Assembly (NCBI RefSeq): GCF_002291145.1
Contig: NZ_NTGE01000036.1
Location: 1 to 64,000, forward strand
DNA length: 64,000 nucleotides
Direction of reading: 5' to 3'
Source of the DNA: Streptomyces sp. SA15
Lineage (GTDB): Bacteria > Actinomycetota > Actinomycetes > Streptomycetales > Streptomycetaceae
Part shown: positions 11,409-19,869 of the stretch, in pieces
Layout: the number at the start of each line of letters is the position of its first letter
Numbering within the stretch: the stretch's first letter is position 1
Position numbers and translations under genes: made by a program
The notes under the pieces: generated by a model
Told to the model about the DNA's origin: nothing
Seen by the model: only the letters and a program-made list of their open reading frames with translations
Databases searched by the model: none

Positions 11409-11444
11409 TTCCGTAATGTGGAATCTAACTTCTGCCTAATGGAA
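11409..11444. promoter_or_regulatory. Tandem AllR-type operators upstream of hyi
   Basis: TTCCGTAATGTGGAA (11409-11423), a perfect match to TTCCGT-N3-GTGGAA, and a weaker TTCTGCCTAATGGAA (11430-11444). Centres are 21 bp apart, exactly as in the gcl and allR-allB pairs. In the direction of hyi transcription the weak site comes first, directly after the -10 region. Confidence 0.75.
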
Positions 11445-11473
11445 GACTGTCTGTGGTCAGGAAGGACTGTCAA
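11445..11473 (-). promoter_or_regulatory. hyi-glxR promoter candidate
   Basis: On the minus strand, TTGACA (11473-11468), 17-nt spacer, ACAGTC (11450-11445; a poor -10). The -35 is perfect and the position relative to the operators matches gcl and allB. It lies between the mce terminator and the operators. Confidence 0.5.
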
Positions 11474-11483
11474 GAGCGCCCGC

Positions 11484-11521
11484 AAAAAAAGGGCGCCCCC
11501 GCGCGGGCGGCGCGGGGGCGC
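11484..11521 (-). terminator. Rho-independent terminator of the mce operon
   Basis: A perfect 12-bp GC stem (GCGCCCCCGCGC / GCGCGGGGGCGC, loop GGGCG) followed on the minus strand by CC and seven T residues. It is 17 nt past the last mce-operon stop and insulates the hyi promoter that follows. Confidence 0.9.
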
Positions 11522-11537
11522 TTCGGAACAGGGAGGA

Positions 11538-12269
11538 TCACAGGGCGTCGACGGCACTCACCTTCCAGCCCTCGGACGCGCGGGTCATCGTCATCCGCAC
11601 CCGGTTCAGATCCACGCGGGACCCCGAGACCTGGGTGCTCTCGGTGATCTGGTTGACGAAGAGCAGCACCCTGACGCTGTCCGGAGAAGCCGATACGACG
11701 GAGGCCGTGGCGACCGTCGCCTTGACCACGCCGTGGTACTTCTTCGCGGTCGGTCCGACCACGGTGGCCGTGGTCTTCCGGTACTCGTCGCGGAACTTGC
11801 CGGTCAGATGGGTGCGGGCCCGGGCGAAGTCACGATCCAGATGCCGGTAGTCGTACGACAGCACGACGGGCGCCGCTTTCCGCGCTGCCGCGACGGCCTC
11901 CGCCCTCGCGGCGTCCGCCCGCCGGGCTTCCTGGTACCGCCACCCGAGCACGGCGACCGCGATCAGCCCCGCGACCAGCAGGACGCCCAGGACCGCGGTG
12001 AGCAGCCGTCGCCGACGGGGCGCACCCCGTTCCTTCGGCGCGTCCCCCTCCTCGAACGACTCCGGTGACGGCTCGGGTGGGTCGTCCCAGCCGTCCTTCG
12101 GGGCCTCGACGAGCACGGTGCGTCCTGCGAGGGGCTCCTCGTCGTCGGTCGCCGGGCCCGGTTCACGGTGGCCGCGCTCCGCGCGTTTGGCAGCCGCGCG
12201 GGCGGCCGCGGTCATGGTGCGCCGGGTGCCGGAGGCGGGGCCGCCGCCTCGCGTGGTCGTCTTCGCCAT
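11538..12269 (-). CDS. Mce-associated membrane protein (second)
   Basis: A 243-residue protein ending the mce operon. A charged cytoplasmic N-terminus of ~90 residues leads to one transmembrane helix (LLTAVLGVLLVAGLIAVAVLGW, near 92-115). A coiled-coil-prone EARRADAARAEAVAAARKAA follows, then a ~110-residue outer domain beginning VVLSYDYRHLDRDFARARTHL. That SYDYRH segment is shared with the preceding gene (TSLDYRHYGRDSANVL) and is typical of Mce-associated (Mas) proteins, thought to stabilise the transporter. Start at ATG 12269, chosen for GAGGAG 8 nt upstream. Terminator directly after. Confidence 0.88.
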   Translation of the reverse strand: MAKTTTRGGGPASGTRRTMTAAARAAAKRAERGHREPGPATDDEEPLAGRTVLVEAPKDGWDDPPEPSPESFEEGDAPKERGAPRRRRLLTAVLGVLLVAGLIAVAVLGWRYQEARRADAARAEAVAAARKAAPVVLSYDYRHLDRDFARARTHLTGKFRDEYRKTTATVVGPTAKKYHGVVKATVATASVVSASPDSVRVLLFVNQITESTQVSGSRVDLNRVRMTMTRASEGWKVSAVDAL

Positions 12270-12297
12270 CGTCGTACTCCTCACTCGTGGGTGGCGG

Positions 12298-12786
12298 TCA
12301 GCCGACGAACTCGACGTCGGAGGTCAGCCAGCGGCCGTCCCGGTGCACGAGGTCGAGCCGGAGCCGGTAGGTGCGCGCCTCCCCGTCGGGCACGGCGGTG
12401 TTGGTCACCTTGCTGTCGGCCACCACCAGGACGCGGGCCGAGCCCTCGTCGGACCGGACGATGCCCGCCTCCAGGACCTGGCCCTCGGACACGGACCTGT
12501 TCTCGGCGACGAGCTGGGTCAGTTGCTCGGTCTGCGCGGCGAACTGCTTCTTGAAGTCGCCGGTGGCGCCCTTGAGCACGTTCGCGCTGTCCCGGCCGTA
12601 GTGCCGGTAGTCGAGCGAGGTGAAGTTCAGCGCCGACTGGCGGGCCGCGGCGAGGATGTCCTGGCGCCGCTGCTCCGCCTCGCGCTGTTCGTAAAGGCCG
12701 AGGCTCAGCCAGATCGTCAGCGCGGTGGTGAGGACGGTCGCCGCGACGAGTCCGGCCGTCATCCCCCTGGGTCGCATCAGCCTCAT
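12298..12786 (-). CDS. Mce-associated membrane protein (first)
   Basis: A 162-residue relative of the next gene. It has a short cytoplasmic N-terminus, a transmembrane helix (MTAGLVAATVLTTALTIWLSLGLY), a coiled segment EQREAEQRRQDILAAAR and an outer domain starting NFTSLDYRHYGRD. Start at ATG 12786, which overlaps the mceF stop by 4 bp. A 28-nt gap separates it from the second Mas gene. Known Mas proteins associate with MCE complexes in Mycobacterium; a similar structural role is inferred. Confidence 0.87.
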   Translation of the reverse strand: MRLMRPRGMTAGLVAATVLTTALTIWLSLGLYEQREAEQRRQDILAAARQSALNFTSLDYRHYGRDSANVLKGATGDFKKQFAAQTEQLTQLVAENRSVSEGQVLEAGIVRSDEGSARVLVVADSKVTNTAVPDGEARTYRLRLDLVHRDGRWLTSDVEFVG

Positions 12787-14060
12787 GCCATGGGGCCAAC
12801 GAGCAGCCATTGCCACGACTCCTTTCCGAACACGGCCTGTTGGCCGCCCGTCGAGCCGATCTCGACGTACCTTCCGTCCGGGCCGGTGGTGGTGCCGGTC
12901 TCCGGGTCGTACGGCGTCACGTACGCCGTCCGGTTCGCGCCGCCGGAAGTGGTGGAAGCGCCGGGGGCGTTCTGCGCGCCCCGCACCGAGGTCTCGCTGC
13001 CGCGCGGGGCCGTGCAGCGCGCGTCGGTGTTCGCCTCGCGTGTGCTGGTGTCCGCGGGGTCGCGGCGGGTAGTGCCGTAGCCCTGGGTGCAGGCGGGCGG
13101 GTCGTCGGCGTTCACCACCAGGCCGAAGTGGGTGGTGCCGTCGCCGGGGACGACGGTGTAGCTGCCCGCGACCATCGCCGGGAAGGTGACCAGGGCCTGC
13201 TCCACCCCGGGCAGCCGCGCCACCATGACCTGTCCGCCGCTGATGAGGTTGGCCAGCAGGACCGACAGTTGTGGCGAGGTGGACTTCAGGAGGGAGTTGA
13301 CTTCCTGAGCGGCCGGCCTCGCGTTGCCGATCAGCTTGCGCAGGTCACCGTCGCTCGCCTTCAACTGGGCGGTGAGCGCCGCGAGATCACGTGCGAACGA
13401 CTTGATGGACGAGCCCTGGTCGGCCTGCGTCTTGAGGACCTTCCGTGAGTCCTCGATCAGCGAGATCGTCTCCGGGAGCGCGTCGGACGCCGACTCCACG
13501 AGTGAGTTGCCCGAGTCCACCAGGCGGCTCAGGTTCGGTCCGGTGCCGGAGAAGGCCTTTTCCAGCTCGTCGACGGTGACCCGCAGATCGTCCTTGCCGA
13601 CCGAGTTCACCAGCCGGTCCAGGCTGAGGACGAGGTCCGTGGCCGGCAGCGGGACGCGCGTGCTGTGGCGTGGGATCGTGCTGCCGTCGAGGAGATACGG
13701 GCCGTGGGAGGTGCGCGGCTGCAGGTCGACGTACTGCTCGCCGACCGCCGAACGGTTCGCCACGACCGCGAGGGTGTCCGCCGGGATGCGCGGCGCCCCG
13801 TCGTCGATGTCGAGCGCGACGGACACCCCGTCGGACCCCGTCAGCCGCAGCGCGCCGACCCGGCCCACCGGCACCCCGCGGTAGGTGACCTCGGCGCCGG
13901 AGAAGATGCCCCCGGAGTCCGCGAAGTCCGCCCGCACGGTGTAGCCGCGGTCCAGGACGTCGTCCACCAGGCCGGTGTACTCGGCGCCGACGTACGACAC
14001 CCCGACGGCGGTCAGGGTGGCGAAGGCGAGCAACTGGGCCTTGACCGTACGTGTGATCAC
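12783..14060 (-). CDS. mceF: MCE-family protein, sixth of the operon
   Basis: A 425-residue substrate-binding subunit of the Mce lipid importer. An N-terminal signal-anchor (VKAQLLAFATLTAVGVSYVGAEY) is followed by the MCE domain (YTVRADFADSGGIFSGAEVTYRGVPVGRVG) at ~40-120, then long helices predicted to build the needle, and an unstructured Ser/Thr-rich C-terminus. GTG start overlapping the mceE stop (GTGA). MCE proteins form a hexameric tunnel across the envelope, here with six different subunits. Confidence 0.93.
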   Translation of the reverse strand: MITRTVKAQLLAFATLTAVGVSYVGAEYTGLVDDVLDRGYTVRADFADSGGIFSGAEVTYRGVPVGRVGALRLTGSDGVSVALDIDDGAPRIPADTLAVVANRSAVGEQYVDLQPRTSHGPYLLDGSTIPRHSTRVPLPATDLVLSLDRLVNSVGKDDLRVTVDELEKAFSGTGPNLSRLVDSGNSLVESASDALPETISLIEDSRKVLKTQADQGSSIKSFARDLAALTAQLKASDGDLRKLIGNARPAAQEVNSLLKSTSPQLSVLLANLISGGQVMVARLPGVEQALVTFPAMVAGSYTVVPGDGTTHFGLVVNADDPPACTQGYGTTRRDPADTSTREANTDARCTAPRGSETSVRGAQNAPGASTTSGGANRTAYVTPYDPETGTTTGPDGRYVEIGSTGGQQAVFGKESWQWLLVGPMA

Positions 14061-15334
14061 GGCTGAACCCCCTTCAGCATCAGCTCGGCGAGCTCCAGGT
14101 CGATCCCCTCGGGCAGGCCGCCCGAGGACATGTAGCTGCTGGTGCACACCGGCGGACACAGCAGGCGGCCGCCGTCGGACGGGGCCGAGGGGGACGGCAC
14201 GCTCGGTGTGCTCGGCAACGCGGTGGGCGTCGGGACGCCCGGCACATCCGGGAGATCCGGTACGTCCGGCAGGTCGGGGGTCTCGGGAAGCCGGGGGCCC
14301 TGGGGGTCTCCGTCGCCGCCGCGGCCGGGCTCGTCCGTGAGGTTGCCGTAGAGGCCCGCCAGATCGAGGTCCGCGGTGATGTGCAGGTTGACGTAGTCGC
14401 CCTTGATGGCGTCCACCACGTTGCGCGGGAACGGATAAGTGGTCAGCAGCTCGAGGGAGTTGGGCAGGTTGTCGCCCGCCTTGTTCAGCTGTCGCAGGAT
14501 CGGCCGCAGCTGCCTGAGGTTGGCGACCGTGTCGTCGTGCGAGGCGTTGACCACCTTGGTGCCGGTCTTGCCGAGCCTGGACAGGGCGGTGAGCATCCTC
14601 GTCAGGTCTCGGCGCTGGTCGGCGAGGACCTTCAGGGCGGGCGGCATCGCGTCCACGGCCTCGGCGATCGTCGTTTTCTCCTTACCCAGTCGCTTGGCCA
14701 GCCGGTCCACGGCCTCCAACGCGCGGACGATGTCCTTGCGCTGGTCGTCGAGGCCGCCCAGGAAGGTGTCCAGCTCCTTGAGCAGGGACTTCACCCGGTT
14801 CTCCCGGCCCTCCAGCGCCTTGTTCAGCTCCACGGTGATCGTCTTGAGCTGGGCCACTCCGCCGCCGTTGAGCAGCGCGGACAGGGCGGACAGCACCTCC
14901 TCGATCTCCGGGTTGCGGCCGCTGCGGGACAGCGGGATGCGGTCGCCGTTGCCGAGCCGGCCCACGGGCGCGGTCTGGGTCGGCGCGGAGAGCGCCACGT
15001 ACTTCTCGCCGAGCATGCTGGTCTGCCGCAGCTCGGCGACCGCGTTGGCGGGCAGCTTCACCGAGTCGGCGACGCGGAGGCGCACGCGCGCGTGCCAGCC
15101 GTCCAGCTCGACCTTCTCCACCGCGCCCACGGTGACGTTGTTGACCTTCACCGCCGACTGCGGCACCAGGTCCAGGACGTCCCGGAACTCGACGGTGACG
15201 CGGTACGCGTGCCCGTCGGCCGCCGCACCGCCGGGCAGCTGGACGTCGTACCAGCCGTTGAACCCGCAGCCGGACAGCAGCAGCGAGCCGACGGCCGCCC
15301 AGGCGACCTGGCCGCCCTTGCGCCGTGCGCTCAT
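14057..15334 (-). CDS. mceE: MCE-family lipoprotein, fifth of the operon
   Basis: A 425-residue MCE protein with a lipoprotein signal: SLLLSGC, Cys at residue 23, fits the lipobox. The fifth MCE gene is the lipoprotein (LprK type) in mycobacterial mce operons too. MCE domain at ~40-125 (RVTVEFRDVLDLVPQSAVKVNNVTVG), then helical needle segments. The C-terminal ~80 residues include a proline-rich repeat region (PDLPDVP, repeated) and a terminal CPPVCTSS that could form a disulphide. Overlaps mceD and mceF by 4 bp each. Confidence 0.94.
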   Translation of the reverse strand: MSARRKGGQVAWAAVGSLLLSGCGFNGWYDVQLPGGAAADGHAYRVTVEFRDVLDLVPQSAVKVNNVTVGAVEKVELDGWHARVRLRVADSVKLPANAVAELRQTSMLGEKYVALSAPTQTAPVGRLGNGDRIPLSRSGRNPEIEEVLSALSALLNGGGVAQLKTITVELNKALEGRENRVKSLLKELDTFLGGLDDQRKDIVRALEAVDRLAKRLGKEKTTIAEAVDAMPPALKVLADQRRDLTRMLTALSRLGKTGTKVVNASHDDTVANLRQLRPILRQLNKAGDNLPNSLELLTTYPFPRNVVDAIKGDYVNLHITADLDLAGLYGNLTDEPGRGGDGDPQGPRLPETPDLPDVPDLPDVPGVPTPTALPSTPSVPSPSAPSDGGRLLCPPVCTSSYMSSGGLPEGIDLELAELMLKGVQP

Positions 15335-16446
15335 GCGCTCGCCCCCAGGATTCCGCCGAGCGTCCGGTCGACCGTGCCGGTGACCGCCGGGCCCTGCGGC
15401 ACCTTGGGCAAGGAGTCAAACAGCTCCCTCAACTCCTCGCAGTCGGTTGCGTCCCCGGTGGTCTTCAGCACGGAACACAGCAGTGAGGCCGGATCCTGGG
15501 GCTGATTGGGGTTGTTGCGGGTGTCGAGGGTGCCCGCGGACGGGTTGTAGGCGTTGTTCAGGTTCGACATGCCCGTGGGCGCGACCTCCAACAGCTCCTC
15601 CAGGGCGGCCCGTTGGGTGACGAGCACCTTGGTCACCTTGCTGAGGCCCTTCACGTTCGAGGTCAGCGCGTTCTTGTTGTTCTTCACGAAGTCGGACACG
15701 TCGCCGAGGGCCGTCGCCAGGTTCTTCAGCGCGGCCGCGAGATCCTCGCGTTCGCCCGCGAGCTGCTCGGCGACCGTGGCGAGACTGGTGTTGAACGACC
15801 GCACGCTCTTGTCGTCGGCCGCCAGCGCCGCCGTGAACACCTGTAGGTTCCGCACCGTGCCGAACAGGTCGGTGCGCCCGTCGGACAGCGTGGTGACGGC
15901 CTCCGAGAGGTCCTCGACCGTCCGGTGGAGGTTCGCGCCCTGGCCGTCGAGGTTGTCGGCGCTCACCCCGAGCAGCCGCGACAGCGAGCCGTCCTTGCCG
16001 GCGCCCTCGGGGCCGAGGGCCTCGGCGGTGGTGTGCAGGCTGTCGAAGATCCGGTCCAGCTCGACCGGTACGGCCGTGCGCGACTCGGGGATGACGGCCC
16101 CGTCCCGCATCGCCGGGCCCTTCCGGTACACCGGCAGCAGCTGCACGTAACGGTCGCTGACCACCGAGGAGTTGATGATCGCGGCCTGCGCGTCCGCCGG
16201 GACCTTGCGGCCGGCGTCGTACTCCAACTCGACGCGCACCCGGCCGCCCTCCGGCGTGATCTTCTCGACCTCGCCGATCCGGACCCCGAGGACGCGGACG
16301 TCCGAGCCGGGGTAGATGCCGACGGTGCGTGGGAAGTACGCGGTGACCTGGACCTTCTCGGGTCGTGGCCACAGCACGAAGGCGAGGACGGCGACGACGG
16401 CCAGTGCGGTGAGCAGGGCCAGGGGCCGCTTGAAGCGCTTGATCAC
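15331..16446 (-). CDS. mceD: MCE-family protein, fourth of the operon
   Basis: A 371-residue MCE protein. N-terminal membrane anchor (PLALLTALAVVAVLAFVLWP, residues 8-27), MCE domain (VTAYFPRTVGIYPGSDVRVLGVRIGEVE) at ~33-115, then an alpha-helical needle region. The later helices contain NNKNALTSNVKGLSKVTKVL, typical of the family, and a short Cys-containing tail (LLCSVLK, CEEL). Overlaps both neighbours by 4 bp. Role as in mceF; all six subunits are presumably needed together. Confidence 0.94.
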   Translation of the reverse strand: MIKRFKRPLALLTALAVVAVLAFVLWPRPEKVQVTAYFPRTVGIYPGSDVRVLGVRIGEVEKITPEGGRVRVELEYDAGRKVPADAQAAIINSSVVSDRYVQLLPVYRKGPAMRDGAVIPESRTAVPVELDRIFDSLHTTAEALGPEGAGKDGSLSRLLGVSADNLDGQGANLHRTVEDLSEAVTTLSDGRTDLFGTVRNLQVFTAALAADDKSVRSFNTSLATVAEQLAGEREDLAAALKNLATALGDVSDFVKNNKNALTSNVKGLSKVTKVLVTQRAALEELLEVAPTGMSNLNNAYNPSAGTLDTRNNPNQPQDPASLLCSVLKTTGDATDCEELRELFDSLPKVPQGPAVTGTVDRTLGGILGASA

Positions 16447-17588
16447 TGCCCGCCTCCCGTCCGCGGCACGACCGGAGCGGCGACCAGGTTCTGGACGTAG
16501 GAGTCGAACCAGCGGCCGTTGCCGAGGGTGTTGGTGAAGAGCCGGACGTAGGGCGCGAGCAACTGCACACTCCGGTCGAGGCTCGCCTGGTTCCGTTCGA
16601 GCATGTCCACCACGCGGTTCAGGCCCTTGAGCGCGGGCCCGATCTCCTTCTCGTTGTCCTCGACCAGGCCGGAGAGCTCGATGCCGAGCGCGGCGGACGT
16701 CTTCAGCAGCTTGTGGATCGCCGCGCGCCGCTTGCTGATCTCCTTGAACAGTGCGTCGCCGTCCTTGACCAGGGCGGTGAAGTCCTCGGTGCGGTCGGCC
16801 AGTACGCCGGTGACGCCGTTCGCGTGGTCGAGGAGTTCGTGCAGTGCCTTGTCGCGTGAGGCCACCGTCCGGGAGATCTGAGACAGGCCTTTGATGGAGG
16901 CCCGTACCTCGGCGGGCGAGTCCTTGAAGGTGGTGGAGAGGGTGTCAAGGGCCTGCGCGAGCCGGTCGGTGTCGACCTCCTCCGTCATGGTCGTCAGGTC
17001 GCTGAACGCCTGCACGACGTCGTACGCCGGAACGGTCCGCTTCAGCGGTATCTCGGCGGCCGCCTTCAACTGCCCCGGCCCCTTGGGGTGCAGCGCGAGG
17101 TACTTCGCGCCGAGGATCGTCTTGACCCGGATCGACGCGCCGGTCTCGGTACCGAATCTCGGCTCGCCCTTGAGTTTGAAGGTGACCTTGACATGGTCGC
17201 CGTCCAGATCGACCTCCTCGACCTTGCCGACCTTCACCCCGGCGATCCGCACCTCGTCGCCGGGCTTGAGGCCGCCCGCCTCCGAGAAGGCGGCGCTGTA
17301 CGTCTCGCCGTCGCCGATCAGCGGCAGGCTGTCGGCGTTGAACGCGGCCACGGCCAGCAGCCCGAGGGTGGTGAGGCCGACGGCGCCGATGACGACGGGG
17401 TTGCGCTCACGGAACGGCCTCAGGCGTGGACGGCGGATGCGCGGAAGCCGTATGCGAGGCGGGTCGATGCGCACCGTCATCAGGGGTTCTGGGCGGGGCG
17501 CCCTCCGGGGGAACAGCCGTATCCTCGGCAGCCGCGGCGGGTCGATACGCACCTTCATCAGAGGTTCCGGGCGCTGTTCGCGGGTCAC
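16443..17588 (-). CDS. mceC: MCE-family protein, third of the operon, with duplicated basic N-terminus
   Basis: A 381-residue MCE protein. The GTG start at 17588 overlaps the mceB stop. Unlike its siblings it has a ~60-residue very basic, Pro/Arg-rich cytoplasmic leader in which PEPLMKVRIDPPR recurs as PEPLMTVRIDPPR 26 residues later, from a 78-bp tandem DNA duplication. Then come a membrane anchor (VVIGAVGLTTLGLLAVAAF), the MCE domain (YSAAFSEAGGLKPGDEVRIA) and needle helices. The leader might contact the ATPase or permease side or the membrane surface (inference). Confidence 0.93.
   Translation of the reverse strand: MTREQRPEPLMKVRIDPPRLPRIRLFPRRAPRPEPLMTVRIDPPRIRLPRIRRPRLRPFRERNPVVIGAVGLTTLGLLAVAAFNADSLPLIGDGETYSAAFSEAGGLKPGDEVRIAGVKVGKVEEVDLDGDHVKVTFKLKGEPRFGTETGASIRVKTILGAKYLALHPKGPGQLKAAAEIPLKRTVPAYDVVQAFSDLTTMTEEVDTDRLAQALDTLSTTFKDSPAEVRASIKGLSQISRTVASRDKALHELLDHANGVTGVLADRTEDFTALVKDGDALFKEISKRRAAIHKLLKTSAALGIELSGLVEDNEKEIGPALKGLNRVVDMLERNQASLDRSVQLLAPYVRLFTNTLGNGRWFDSYVQNLVAAPVVPRTGGGQ
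17458..17573. repeat. Tandem duplication inside mceC
   Basis: Segment 17458-17495 and segment 17536-17573 (38 bp each, offset 78 bp) differ at only about four positions. The 78-bp offset is 26 codons, so the frame is kept. It duplicates the basic PEPLM-VRIDPPR peptide in the cytoplasmic leader of mceC. Confidence 0.85.
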
Positions 17589-18622
17589 GAGCCGCACCTC
17601 GCCCTCGCCACGTGCAGCTCGGGGGTGAGCACCTGCTTCGTCTTCGGCAGCACGATCCGGCCGTCGAAGTCGCACAGGTAGAAGTTGAACCACGAGCCGT
17701 AGGACGCCGTCCCCGTCAGCTCGCCCAGCTTGTTCGGCAGCCGCTTCAGCACGCCCTCCACGGTCTTCTCGTTGTCGTTCAGCGTTCCGGTGAGATCGGT
17801 CAGCTCGGCGATGTCGTCCTTCAGCGGCGGACGCGCGTCCTTCAGCAGCCCCGAGGTGGCCTCCGTCAGATCGCCGATGTTCACCAGCGACTCACCGATG
17901 GGCTTGCGGTCGGCGGACAGTCCCGAGATGACGCGCCGCAGCTGCTTGAGCAGCCCGGAGAAGCGGGCACCCCGCTTGTCCAGCGTCTCCAGCACGGTGT
18001 TGAGGTTGTCGATCACCGAACCGATCAGCTGGTCACGGCCGGCCAGCGTCGTGGTGAGCGAGGCCGTGTGCACGAGCAGGCTGTTGACCGTGCCGCCCTC
18101 GCCCTGCAGGGTCCGGATGATCTCCGTGGCGAGCTGGTTGACGTCCTTCGGGCTGAGCGCGGCGAACAGCGGCTTGAAGCCGTTCAGCAGCGCGTTGAGG
18201 TCCAGCGCGGGCTGCGTGCGCCGCAGCGGGATCGTGGCGCCGGGCTTCAGCCGGGTGCCGTCGCCCGCACCCTCGGTGAGCGCGACGTACCGCTGCCCGA
18301 CCAGGTTGCGGTACCGGATGACCGCGCCCGTGCTGGTGAGCAGCGGCCGGTCCCGGCTGACCGTGAAGGTGACCTCCGCCAGCGTCCGGTCCTTGATCCG
18401 GATGCCCTCGACCTCGCCGACCCGCACCCCGGCCACCCGGATGTCGTCGCCCTCCTCCAGGCCGGTGACGTCGCTGAACACCGCGTGGTACGTGCGCTCG
18501 GGGGTGAAGGAGACGTTGACGATGGTGGCGGCGAGCAGGGCCGTGGCGAGGGTCGTCACCAGCGCGAAGAGGCTGAACTTGATCAGTGGCGCGGCGGTCT
18601 GCCGGGCTCCGGTGGTCCTCAT
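17585..18622 (-). CDS. mceB: MCE-family protein, second of the operon
   Basis: A 345-residue MCE protein. N-terminal anchor (LIKFSLFALVTTLATALLAATIVNV, residues 13-37), MCE domain (YHAVFSDVTGLEEGDDIRVAGVRVGEVEGI) at ~44-125, needle helices, and a C-terminus SWFNFYLCDFDGRIVLP that is characteristic of MceB-type members. ATGA overlap with mceA upstream and GTGA with mceC downstream. Confidence 0.94.
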   Translation of the reverse strand: MRTTGARQTAAPLIKFSLFALVTTLATALLAATIVNVSFTPERTYHAVFSDVTGLEEGDDIRVAGVRVGEVEGIRIKDRTLAEVTFTVSRDRPLLTSTGAVIRYRNLVGQRYVALTEGAGDGTRLKPGATIPLRRTQPALDLNALLNGFKPLFAALSPKDVNQLATEIIRTLQGEGGTVNSLLVHTASLTTTLAGRDQLIGSVIDNLNTVLETLDKRGARFSGLLKQLRRVISGLSADRKPIGESLVNIGDLTEATSGLLKDARPPLKDDIAELTDLTGTLNDNEKTVEGVLKRLPNKLGELTGTASYGSWFNFYLCDFDGRIVLPKTKQVLTPELHVARARCGS

Positions 18623-19869
18623 GCGACGCTCACCGCCGTCCCGCGTGCCATCGGCCCGAACAACAGCGTCGCGACCGGCGGCACCTCGTCGGCGGGCACC
18701 CCCAGGACGGGCGCCACGAGCGAGCCGACGGCGCGCTGCTCCGCCCGGGTGGCGGAGACGCCGAGCGGACCCGAGGACGGACTCCCCGGCTTCGAACCGT
18801 CGTCGAGGCGGGCACCGGGCCCCGGCACCGGGGGATGCGGCAGATCACGGCAGTTCGGCCCCGACCGCTCGCCGTAGCGCGGCTCCTCACCGGGCTCGTA
18901 CGCCCCCTGCTGCCGTACGACCTCCAGCGTGATGTGCATCTTGCCGCCCCGGAACGCCTCCTCGGATGCCTTCTCCTGGCGGACCAGGCCGGCCAGCAGG
19001 CACGGGTACTCGGGGGAGTAGCGGGCGAAGAGTTCGAGCGTGGGGCGGGAGACCCGGCCGAGGGTGATCAGCCGGTCGCCGTTCGCGTCGAGGAAGTCCT
19101 CCGCCGTGCCCGCGACGGTCGCCGTCGTCTTCAGCGCCGCCGCGAGCCGGTCCTTCTGCTCGACGATCGTGCGGCTGGTGGTGACGGTGTTGCGCAGGAT
19201 CTCCATCAGGTCGGGCGCCGCGTCGCCGTAGACCTCGGCGACGTCGGCGAAGCGTGCGATGTCCTCTCGCAAGGACGGCAGGTGCGGATTGAGACGGCGC
19301 AGGTAGGCCTCCACGCGCGTGAGGTTGTCGCCGATCCGGTCGCCGCGCCCTTCGAGGGCGGTGGCGAACGCGGAGAGCGTGGCGTTGAGCTTGCCGGGCT
19401 GGACCGTCCGCAGCAGCGGCAGCAGGTCGTTCATCAGCTGCTGGAGCTCGATGCCGACGCGGGTGCGGTCCTGCGTGATGACGTCACCGGCGCGGATGGG
19501 CCGGCCCGATGAGCCGGGCGGCGCGACCAGGTCGACGTACTTCTCGCCGAACAGCGTCTTGGGCAGCAGTCGCGCGTGCACGTCGGACGGGATGTGGGCG
19601 ACGTGCTCCGGCTTGAGCGCGATGTCGAGCGTCGCCTTAGTCCCGTCGGCCCGCACCTCGCGCACCTCGCCGACCAGCAGTCCGCGCAGCTTGACGTCGG
19701 CGCGCGGATCGAGTTGGTTGCCGAGGCTGTCGGCCTCCAGGGTGATGCGCACGACCGGCGTGAACACCTGCCGGTAGACGGCGACGGACAGGGACAGCAG
19801 CAGTGCGAGTACGGCGATGAAGACGACGCCGTACAACCGCAGTCTCAGCACCCTCATACGGCGGCTCAC
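18619..19869 (-). CDS. mceA: MCE-family protein, first of the operon
   Basis: A 416-residue MCE protein. The GTG at 19869 overlaps the permease stop (GTGA); ATG 19857 is an alternative four codons in. Anchor helix (LYGVVFIAVLALLLSLSVAVY), MCE domain (VVRITLEADSLGNQLDPRADVKLRGLLVGEVR) at ~35-115, needle helices and a charged C-terminal tail rich in Pro and Gly, ending FGPMARGTAVSVA. First of six consecutive MCE genes. Confidence 0.93.
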   Translation of the reverse strand: MSRRMRVLRLRLYGVVFIAVLALLLSLSVAVYRQVFTPVVRITLEADSLGNQLDPRADVKLRGLLVGEVREVRADGTKATLDIALKPEHVAHIPSDVHARLLPKTLFGEKYVDLVAPPGSSGRPIRAGDVITQDRTRVGIELQQLMNDLLPLLRTVQPGKLNATLSAFATALEGRGDRIGDNLTRVEAYLRRLNPHLPSLREDIARFADVAEVYGDAAPDLMEILRNTVTTSRTIVEQKDRLAAALKTTATVAGTAEDFLDANGDRLITLGRVSRPTLELFARYSPEYPCLLAGLVRQEKASEEAFRGGKMHITLEVVRQQGAYEPGEEPRYGERSGPNCRDLPHPPVPGPGARLDDGSKPGSPSSGPLGVSATRAEQRAVGSLVAPVLGVPADEVPPVATLLFGPMARGTAVSVA

